A DNA stretch of 37,278 nt from CAZJWR01 sp964549765 (GTDB taxonomy: Bacteria; Zixibacteria; MSB-5A5; GN15; JAAZOE01): positions 1 to 37,278 of the forward strand of contig CAZJWR010000039.1 in NCBI GenBank assembly GCA_964549765.1. The letters are read 5' to 3'. The notes under the pieces were generated by a model, which had not been told where the DNA came from, did no database searches, and saw nothing but the letters and a program-made list of their open reading frames with translations. The translations under genes and the position numbers were made by a program. Shown here piece by piece: positions 24,622 through 30,690 of this stretch (position 1 is the stretch's first letter; each line of letters begins with the position of its first letter).

Positions 24622-25824
24622 GTGGAAAAGCTGATATATCTCGACAACGCTGCGACCTCCTGGCCCAAGCCGGATGGCGTGTACAAATATATGATTGACT
24701 TCTACGAGTCGTGCGGGGTTAATCCCGGGCGAAGCGGGTTCGATAAGGCCATAGAGGCCGGCAATATCGTCGAGGATTTACGACGACGGCTGACCCATTT
24801 TTTCGGCGGCGATGAAATCGCGCCCGAACGGCTCTGCTTTTCCTACAACGCCACCGATGCGCTGAACCTGATTATCCAGGGGATGCTCGCGCCCGGCGAC
24901 CATGTCGTGACGACCAATCTCGAACACAATTCGGTCATCCGCCCGATCAATCATCTGGTGCGCGATCGAGGCGTCTCGGCCACATATGTTCCGTTCGATA
25001 AGCAGGGATTCGTGCATCCGGACGACATCAAGAAGGCGATTAAGCCCAACACCCGGCTGGTAATCGTCAATCACGGCTCCAATGTTATCGGGACTATCCA
25101 GCCATTGGCGGAAATCGGCGTGATCTGCCAAAAAATGGAAGTGGCTTTCGCCGTCGATACGTCACAGACGGCCGGTAAAGTTCCCATCAACATGAAGCAG
25201 ATGAATATCGATGTGCTGGCTTTTACCGGGCACAAATCGCTTCTCGGTTCGACCGGCATCGGCGGCCTGTGTGTCCGCGAACATCTCGATATCCGGCAGA
25301 CCCGCAGCGGCGGTACCGGCGTGCGATCGGCGTATCCGTATCATCTCGAGGAATACCCGTACCGGATGGAATTCGGGACGCCCAACATGGTCGGCATCGC
25401 GTCCCTATGGGCGGCGCAGGAATGGATCGATAGACAGGGCGGCATCGGGCCAATTCATGAACGGGAGATGGGGCTGGCACAGCGCCTGGTCGACGGCCTG
25501 AAAAAAATCGACGGTGTTATTCTCTATTGTTGCGACAGTCTGGAAAATCATATCGCGACGCTGACGTTCAACGTCGACGGCCTCGAAGCGGGCGACGTCG
25601 GTATCATGCTCGACGTCGAGCACAATATCGCCACGCGCACCGGTCTGCATTGTGCGCCGCTGGTGCATCGGCAGTTGGGAATCGAGGAACTCCACGGCGG
25701 GGTGCGGTTCGGAATCGGGCCGTTCAACACCGAGGAGCATATCGACCATGCCATCGAGGCGGTTTCCGAAATCGCCGAGCGCGCCAAAACGATGAAGGCC
25801 GCCCGGGCGCACACCAAGGGGTAA
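24622..25824 (+). CDS. Cysteine desulfurase-family PLP enzyme (class V aminotransferase)
   Basis: A 400-aa enzyme of the class V aminotransferase group that includes cysteine desulfurases (NifS/SufS) and selenocysteine lyases. LDNAATSWPKP is the short-N-terminus signature of the clade described as cysteine desulfurase family protein, whose physiological role is unsettled. The PLP lysine is K205 in FTGHKSLLG, and the persulfide cysteine sits in TRTGLHCAPLVH (about residue 350). An ATG at 24610 is in frame, but GGAG lies six bases before GTG 24622, and a start there gives MEKLIYLDNAATS, like relatives. It is convergent with the selenoprotein gene downstream, so a role in sulfur or selenium supply is suggested but not shown. 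Confidence 0.85.
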   Translation: MEKLIYLDNAATSWPKPDGVYKYMIDFYESCGVNPGRSGFDKAIEAGNIVEDLRRRLTHFFGGDEIAPERLCFSYNATDALNLIIQGMLAPGDHVVTTNLEHNSVIRPINHLVRDRGVSATYVPFDKQGFVHPDDIKKAIKPNTRLVIVNHGSNVIGTIQPLAEIGVICQKMEVAFAVDTSQTAGKVPINMKQMNIDVLAFTGHKSLLGSTGIGGLCVREHLDIRQTRSGGTGVRSAYPYHLEEYPYRMEFGTPNMVGIASLWAAQEWIDRQGGIGPIHEREMGLAQRLVDGLKKIDGVILYCCDSLENHIATLTFNVDGLEAGDVGIMLDVEHNIATRTGLHCAPLVHRQLGIEELHGGVRFGIGPFNTEEHIDHAIEAVSEIAERAKTMKAARAHTKG

Positions 25825-25841
25825 CATTCCCACATGATAAG

Positions 25842-25924
25842 ATTGTCGGGAGCGTCCTTCACTTCGTTCAGGATCTTCGACCCTTCGTAAAACTCAGGAC
25901 CTTCGGCGGAGCTCCCGACCTGCA
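25842..25924. repeat. TGTCGGGAGC family repeat, copy 2
   Basis: ATTGTCGGGAGCGTCCTTCA at the left, CCTTCGGCGGAGCTCCCGAC at the right. The core is longer than in the other copies, with a nested CTTCG/CAGGA unit repeated, as if one copy had inserted into another. Confidence 0.8.
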
Positions 25925-25940
25925 TTAGTTGAATATTGTT

Positions 25941-25969
25941 GCGGTCGACGCATGAAAGTCGACGACCGC
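25941..25969 (-). terminator. Hairpin past the selenoprotein stop codon
   Basis: GCGGTCG and CGACCGC can pair; inside are two GTCGAC palindromes allowing alternative pairings. No T-run on the minus strand, so termination is uncertain. Confidence 0.35.
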
Positions 25970-25974
25970 GGCGA

Positions 25975-26619
25975 TTATTTTCCGATGCTGCGGAGGACGG
26001 CCTGGGCGAATTCGATGGGCGAAACAAGACCGATAACGTGCTCCTCCTCGTTTATCACCGTATGCGGCACTCCCTGGACTTCGTATTTGACGGCCAGATG
26101 AGGAAATTCGGTGACCTCCACCATGTCGCCCGTGATGAAATCAGAGGCGATGGCGAATTGATGGGCCGTGCGGACCGCACGGGGGCAGTATGGTCACGTC
26201 GGGGTGATCAGCACCTGCATGCGGACCGGTTTGTCTACTTTGGCCAGTTCGGCGAGAACGTTATCGGGTAGACCGTGGCGCCGGAGGGAGACATCGACGA
26301 TGGATTCAATGAGGCTGGAAAATTCGTACCCTGAGGGAACGCCGTATAATCGAATCCCGTAGTCCTTGTCGCCGAATATCGCCAGGGCCGGAATTTTATC
26401 GATTCCCATTTTTTCGGCCTCGGCCTCGTCTTTCACGAAATCTTTGACTTCGAGGGTGAGTTTGGGTGAGAGCGAGCAGACTTCCTCAACCATCTCATGC
26501 GTGATCTGGCAGTAATCGCATTCGACGTCCTGCGTGAACAGGACCAGCTTGACGGGGTTGGTGAGTTGCCCGAAGATTTCGGTCAGTTGTTTTCGATCAT
26601 TGTCTTTCAGAATTGCCAT
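25975..26619 (-). CDS. Protein disulfide oxidoreductase, predicted selenoprotein (UGA = Sec)
   Basis: A 214-residue protein with two thioredoxin folds, of the PDO/glutaredoxin-like type that oxidises, reduces or isomerises disulfides. Fold one (about 1-115) has the redox motif CDYC in FTQDVECDYCQITHE. Fold two starts MQVLITPT, where relatives continue CPYC. Here the codon at 26194-26196 is TGA, giving T-P-T-(TGA)-P-Y-C-P. The frame then continues for 72 codons with clear family sequence (RAVRTAHQFA, DMVEVTEFPHLAVKYEVQGVPHTVINEEE) to a TAA at 25975. A hairpin with a GGUC loop follows the TGA at the right distance. I read residue 142 as selenocysteine (UPYC). ATG 26619 has GGAGG ahead of it. 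Confidence 0.9.
26166..26182 (-). promoter_or_regulatory. Predicted bacterial SECIS hairpin
   Basis: On the minus strand CCGTGC and GCACGG pair around GGTCC, starting 12 bases after the TGA at 26194-26196. The E. coli fdhF SECIS element likewise places a GGUC loop about 18-22 bases after its UGA, inside a short stem. It lies within the coding sequence (encoding RAVRT), as bacterial SECIS elements must. It would recruit SelB with Sec-tRNA. Confidence 0.8.
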
Positions 26620-26880
26620 AACCGCCTCCGATTCGACCTATATCTGCGAATTCACATATGGCAGTCGGTGCTGCGTCTGCGCCAAAGACGAGTGAAGTCG
26701 TTCTTTTTATATACGATACGCTGCAAACAAGGCGCACGTGGAGGCATTTGTCGGCGGGTGCTGGCCACCCGTCGTGCAGTCCATAGCCGTGGCTCATTGT
26801 CTGCGAGTCAACTACATCCCACACGTGCAAGGCACGCGTGGGCCACCGAGACTCAATTACTTGAAATGGGGATTTTGTGT

Positions 26881-26923
26881 TCCGGCAGGTCTTGATCCCG
26901 CCCGGCGGGATTGTGACCTGCCG
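26881..26923. repeat. Nested palindrome
   Basis: CCGGCAGGTC and GACCTGCCGG form a 10-bp outer stem, and ATCCCGCC and GGCGGGAT an 8-bp inner stem. It lacks a T-run, and has the GACCT core common to several repeats here. Confidence 0.8.
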
Positions 26924-26940
26924 GTGATTCATAACCACGA

Positions 26941-26998
26941 ATTGTCGGGAGCGCCCTTCGTAAAACTCAGGACCTTCGGCGGGGCTCCCGACCTACAG
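26941..26998. repeat. TGTCGGGAGC family repeat, copy 3
   Basis: ATTGTCGGGAGCGCCCTTCG, then TAAAACTCAGGACCTTCGG, ending GGGGCTCCCGACCTACAG. It is nearly identical to the right-hand part of copy 2. Confidence 0.85.
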
Positions 26999-27010
26999 CG
27001 ATATGGGGGA

Positions 27011-28522
27011 CTATTTTTCCGGTTCGTGGAAGATGATGGCCTGGAATTTGAACAGCTCGGCGTCGGATTTTTGATAGGCGTCGGTCGGCAGGCCGGCCTT
27101 GCGGCAGGTTTGCTGCAAAAACGTCGTTTTATCCCAGTTGTACTCAGTTGCGACCTGCGGCAGGAGCAAACCGCGATACGGGCCGCGCGAAATCATCAGG
27201 CCATCGCGCCCGACCTCGATCTCATCCAGCGAATTCACCTTTTGGAGCGGCGTCAACACCGATATTTCGATGTCGATGTCATCCAGTTCCGCCTTGGTCA
27301 CCGGCGGGAAACGGGGATCGGCGACGGCGGCCTGGATGGCGCAATACGAAATGGTCTTGTACAGCGGCTGCATGGCGACCGTCTGTCCGATGCATCCCCG
27401 TAGTTGTTCGCGCTTATTCAGCGTCACGAAGGCGGCGCCGGGAACTTTGAGATTTTCGGATACGTCGAAATCGGGCGTATGGCCGGTGGTCAGGTATTCC
27501 TCGAGTGTTTGGCGGGCGATGTCGAGCAGCTTCGCCTTGTCCGCATCGGTGAGAGCCATCTTGGGCGGGAGGTTTTTATCGGACGATTTTTCGGTCTTTT
27601 TGGCTTTGGATGTTTTCTCGCCCGGGTCGTTCGCTTTGTAGATCACCGCGGCGACATAGCTGACAACCGAACTTTTGTCGCCGGTGACATCGCCGGAATC
27701 GCCATATTTGAGGACTTTCACTTTATCGGCGCCTTTGGCCTTGGCCGCTTCCAAAACGGCCACAACCGAACCGCCGCCGCACATCTGGGTTTTATCCTGG
27801 GACAGGTATTTTTCCAGGCGCGCAGGATCGAAATCCTCGAGGCATTCCAAGCCGAGTGAATCGTATTTCCAGCCTTCTTTGGCGGGCATATAATGCTGCC
27901 AATCGGTCGAGGCGATCATGATGGTCGAATCATCGAAGGGAACATCAATGAGGGCGTCGGCCAGCGTCTTGATGGCCTGATGGTCGGGGTAGCCCATGAT
28001 GGCCGGGACGATGGTGAAATCGTGCAGGACGGTTTGCAGAAATGGCAGTTGGACTTCGAGGCAGTGTTCCATTTGATGAGCTTCGGGGATATCCTGGACG
28101 GCTTTGCTGTCTCCGAGCATGGCATTGCATAATTCATTGTTGCAAGGAACCAGCCCCAGCGGCGTCGACCATTGGACGTCGGGGCCGTAAACGGATATTC
28201 CCTGAAACCGATACCGATGCGAGGGACCGCACAGGATGACTTTGTTAATGTGCGAATTTTCCAGCAGTTTATAGGAGTATGCGGCTATCGGTCCCGAATA
28301 GACCAGTCCCGCATGCGGGACGATCAAGCCGATGATCTGCCCGTCGATTTCGGGAAGTCCCTGCACATTTTGAAGATAGCCGGTGACCATCTTTGAAAGA
28401 TCGGCCTTCTCGGCGGGATAGAACGTCCCCGCCACCGCCGGCGGGCGGGTCGCCGCCGAGGCACCGAACGCGCACACGACGCTCAGCCCGATTATGCCCA
28501 GAATCATGCCCAGAATATTCAT
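27011..28522 (-). CDS. Exported Memo-AMMECR1 fusion (AmmeMemoRadiSam B+A)
   Basis: A 503-aa protein joining two partners of the AmmeMemoRadiSam set in one chain. Residues 1-24 are a Sec signal peptide (hydrophobic, cleavage near ASA/ATR). Residues about 27-295 are a Memo domain: PAVAGTFYPA, IVPHAGLVYSGPIAAY, LCGPSHRYRF, QMEHCLEVQLPFL, STDWQHY and CGGGSVVAVLEAA, keeping the histidines and cysteine that bind metal in Memo relatives. A Lys/Ser-rich linker follows. From about 325, AMMECR1 appears (LRGCIGQTVAMQPL, AVADPRFPPVTKAELDDIDIEISVLTP). The reaction is unknown in any organism. It should act outside the inner membrane. ATG 28522 has GAGG ahead. It is divergent from the DUF362-radical SAM operon. 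Confidence 0.93.
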   Translation of the reverse strand: MNILGMILGIIGLSVVCAFGASAATRPPAVAGTFYPAEKADLSKMVTGYLQNVQGLPEIDGQIIGLIVPHAGLVYSGPIAAYSYKLLENSHINKVILCGPSHRYRFQGISVYGPDVQWSTPLGLVPCNNELCNAMLGDSKAVQDIPEAHQMEHCLEVQLPFLQTVLHDFTIVPAIMGYPDHQAIKTLADALIDVPFDDSTIMIASTDWQHYMPAKEGWKYDSLGLECLEDFDPARLEKYLSQDKTQMCGGGSVVAVLEAAKAKGADKVKVLKYGDSGDVTGDKSSVVSYVAAVIYKANDPGEKTSKAKKTEKSSDKNLPPKMALTDADKAKLLDIARQTLEEYLTTGHTPDFDVSENLKVPGAAFVTLNKREQLRGCIGQTVAMQPLYKTISYCAIQAAVADPRFPPVTKAELDDIDIEISVLTPLQKVNSLDEIEVGRDGLMISRGPYRGLLLPQVATEYNWDKTTFLQQTCRKAGLPTDAYQKSDAELFKFQAIIFHEPEK

Positions 28523-28545
28523 ATCGTTTACCTCATTTCACCATC

Positions 28546-28574
28546 ACGATACGGCCCGGCTCGTATACGGTCAA
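28546..28574 (-). promoter_or_regulatory. Promoter of the Memo-AMMECR1 gene
   Basis: On the minus strand TTGACC (28569-28574), 17 bases, TATCGT (28546-28551), then a short leader with GAGG before the ATG at 28522. Confidence 0.6.
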
Positions 28575-28586
28575 GGGAAAAAGCAG

Positions 28587-28617
28587 TTGACAGTTTGGCG
28601 CAATTTCGTTGTATAAT
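28587..28617 (+). promoter_or_regulatory. Consensus promoter of the DUF362-radical SAM operon
   Basis: Perfect TTGACA (28587-28592) and perfect TATAAT (28612-28617), separated by 19 bases. The predicted start, about 28624, coincides with the ATG of the next gene, so the message is probably leaderless. Its -35 lies only 12 bases from the -35 of the divergent gene. Confidence 0.7.
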
Positions 28618-28623
28618 ATGCAT

Positions 28624-29547
28624 ATGAGCCGTGTCGCCGTCGTCATATATACCGCCAATCCCGACAACAAGTTCCTGGATCGGGATAAATACCGGATGAT
28701 GCTGGAAGCATGCTTCCGGCTGCTGGCATCGGGCAATGATTATACGCCGCTTATAAAGCGTCTTTTTACCAAGGGCACAGTCGGAATGAAGACCAATTGC
28801 CTGGCGCGATCCAACCCGACCGCGCCTCCGCTGGTCGACGCCCTTTCCGACCTTCTGATAAAGGCGGCTGGAACAGCCGAAAACGATCTCATCGTATGGG
28901 AACGGACCAACCGCGAACTCAAGAACGCCGGGTTTACGCTCAATGCGTCATCGTTCGGGCGGCGCTGCCTGGGTACCGATACCACCGGCGTCGGCTATGA
29001 CAACGATGAAATTCACAGTTTCGGGCAGGTCAATAGTCTGGTGACATCAATTTTGACGCGGATGGTCGATCATCATATCAACCTGGGGGTGCTCAAGCAT
29101 CATTCCGTCGCCGGGATGTCGGCGGGACTAAAGAACATGTACGGCGCCATCAACAACCCCAACAAGTATCACGGTAACAATTGCAGTCCGTTTGCCGCCG
29201 ACGTCAGCATGCTGGCGCCGATCCGCCAGAAACATCGCTTGACGATTATCGACGCCGTCCGGGTGCAATACGACAACGGGCCGGGGTTCGATGGCAGCAG
29301 GATGGCGGGGTATGGCGGGTTGATCGTCTCGGAAGATTCGGTGGCGGCTGATCGAATATCGCTGGAAATCCTAGAGCGGCTGCGTAAAACCAATGGCCGT
29401 CCGCCGCTGGCCGACACGGGCCAGGACGTGCGGTATCTGGTCGAAGGGCAGAAAATCGGTTTGGGGACAGACGATCTCGAAAAAATAGATATGCAGGCGG
29501 CGAGAGTGGATGACGACGGGAGGATGACACCGGGAGAACTGTTCTGA
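28624..29547 (+). CDS. DUF362 domain protein (cytoplasmic form)
   Basis: 307 aa, related to DUF362 proteins, a family often found beside iron-sulfur and radical SAM genes and of unknown reaction. Typical blocks: VGMKTNCLARSNPTAPPLVDAL, IVWERTNRELKNAGF, HHINLGVLKHHSVAGMSAGLKNMYGAINNPNKYHGNNCSPFAADVS and IIDAVRVQYDNGPGFDGSRMAGYGGLIVSEDSVAADRISLEIL. There is no signal peptide. An in-frame TTG at 28609 and ATG at 28618 lie within or directly after the -10 box, so ATG 28624 (MSRVAVVIY) is preferred, probably leaderless. Its stop overlaps the radical SAM start (TGATG). A second DUF362 with a Tat leader lies at 34525-35478, so the cluster has two compartment-specific versions. Confidence 0.85.
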   Translation: MSRVAVVIYTANPDNKFLDRDKYRMMLEACFRLLASGNDYTPLIKRLFTKGTVGMKTNCLARSNPTAPPLVDALSDLLIKAAGTAENDLIVWERTNRELKNAGFTLNASSFGRRCLGTDTTGVGYDNDEIHSFGQVNSLVTSILTRMVDHHINLGVLKHHSVAGMSAGLKNMYGAINNPNKYHGNNCSPFAADVSMLAPIRQKHRLTIIDAVRVQYDNGPGFDGSRMAGYGGLIVSEDSVAADRISLEILERLRKTNGRPPLADTGQDVRYLVEGQKIGLGTDDLEKIDMQAARVDDDGRMTPGELF

Positions 29548-30689
29548 TGGAACGACGCAGATTTCTCAAATGTATCGGATGCAGCGCCATCGCGGCGGCG
29601 GCGATGCAGACCGATCTTTTGCCGCGCGCTCTGGGCGGTCTGCAGAACGCCATGGCATTCACGTATACCGATGAGTTGGCCTCGGTCGAGGCACGGCATT
29701 ATCGCAAGCTGGACGAGGGCGGCATCGAATGCGGCATCTGTCCCCGCAAATGCCGCATCACCGATCTTGAACGCGGCTATTGCGGCACTCGCGAGAATCG
29801 CAGCGACACATATTACACGCTGGTGTACGGTCTCCCGTGCGCCCTGAATATCGATCCGATCGAGAAGAAACCGTTGTTTCATTTTCATCCGGGGACGGAC
29901 GCGTTTTCGCTGGCGACGGCGGGATGCAACGTCAACTGCAAATGCTGCCAGAACTGGGATATATCGCAATCACGGCCGGAACAGACCAAAAATATCAAGC
30001 TGCCGCCGTCGGATGCGGTCCGGGTATGCCGTGAAAACAAGGTCCCGACCATCGCCTATACGTATTCCGAACCGACCATCTTCTTCGAGTACATGTATGA
30101 TATAGCCGAACTGGGGCATAAGCATGGCATCCGGTCGGTCATGATTTCCGGCGGATATATCCAGAAGGACCCGCTCGCGGAAGTTTTGCCGCAGCTCGAT
30201 GCCGTCAAGATCGACCTCAAGGGCATTCGCGAGGAATATTATCGCGATTATGTCGACGGGGAATTGAAGCCGGTGCTGGAGGCGCTGGTGCAGATAAAAA
30301 ATTCCGGGACGTGGCTGGAAGTCGTTTATCTGGTGATTCCGACGTTGAACGACACCGACGAGGAATTCCGCGACCTGGCCCGGTGGGTCAAAACCAACCT
30401 GGGCGCGGACGTACCGGTTCATTTCACCCGTTTTCATCCCATGTATTTGCTTAAACATCTGCCGCCGACACCGCAGGCGACGTTGCAGCGGGCATATGAT
30501 ACGGCGCGGGCGGAGGGATTGGAATTCGTCTATCTGGGGAACTTGGTCGGCCATCCGGCCGAATCGACCTATTGTCCCGGCTGCGGGGCGGTGTTGATCC
30601 ACCGCTATGGATATCAGGTGACGATAAAGAATCTGAAGGGTAATCACTGCGGTTCATGCGGCCGCGAAATCCCCGGACGGTTCGGCTGA
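29547..30689 (+). CDS. AmmeMemoRadiSam radical SAM enzyme with Tat-like leader
   Basis: 380 aa. C127, C131 and C134 (AGCNVNCKCCQNW) form the CxxxCxxC motif of radical SAM enzymes, which bind a 4Fe-4S cluster that cleaves S-adenosylmethionine. Family extras are present: N-terminal CGICPRKCRITDLERGYCGTR, then SEPTIFFEYMYD, and a C-terminal zinc-ribbon-like CPGCG...CGSCGRE. Its reaction is unknown. Residues 1-20 read MERRRFLKCIGCSAIAAAAM, close to a twin-arginine leader (RRxFLK, then a hydrophobic stretch), odd for an enzyme that needs SAM and low-potential electrons, usually cytoplasmic. ATG 29547 overlaps the DUF362 stop by one base. The next gene starts two bases after its stop. Confidence 0.92.
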   Translation: MERRRFLKCIGCSAIAAAAMQTDLLPRALGGLQNAMAFTYTDELASVEARHYRKLDEGGIECGICPRKCRITDLERGYCGTRENRSDTYYTLVYGLPCALNIDPIEKKPLFHFHPGTDAFSLATAGCNVNCKCCQNWDISQSRPEQTKNIKLPPSDAVRVCRENKVPTIAYTYSEPTIFFEYMYDIAELGHKHGIRSVMISGGYIQKDPLAEVLPQLDAVKIDLKGIREEYYRDYVDGELKPVLEALVQIKNSGTWLEVVYLVIPTLNDTDEEFRDLARWVKTNLGADVPVHFTRFHPMYLLKHLPPTPQATLQRAYDTARAEGLEFVYLGNLVGHPAESTYCPGCGAVLIHRYGYQVTIKNLKGNHCGSCGREIPGRFG

Positions 30690-30690
30690 G

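Larger units (their letters stand above)
26620..27010. other. Repeat-bearing intergenic region between the selenoprotein and Memo-AMMECR1 genes
   Basis: No gene recognised on either strand. A CCCACACGTGC...GCACGCGTGGG unit (about 26818-26841), the nested palindrome at 26881-26923 and a TGTCGGGAGC family repeat (26941-26998) fill most of it. Confidence 0.7.

Noticed and set aside
26194..26619. Reading the disulfide oxidoreductase as a 141-aa protein ending at the TGA
   Set aside because: The frame continues with clear family sequence for 72 codons, the TGA takes the place of the active-site cysteine, and a SECIS-like hairpin follows, so a simple stop or decay fits worse than selenocysteine.
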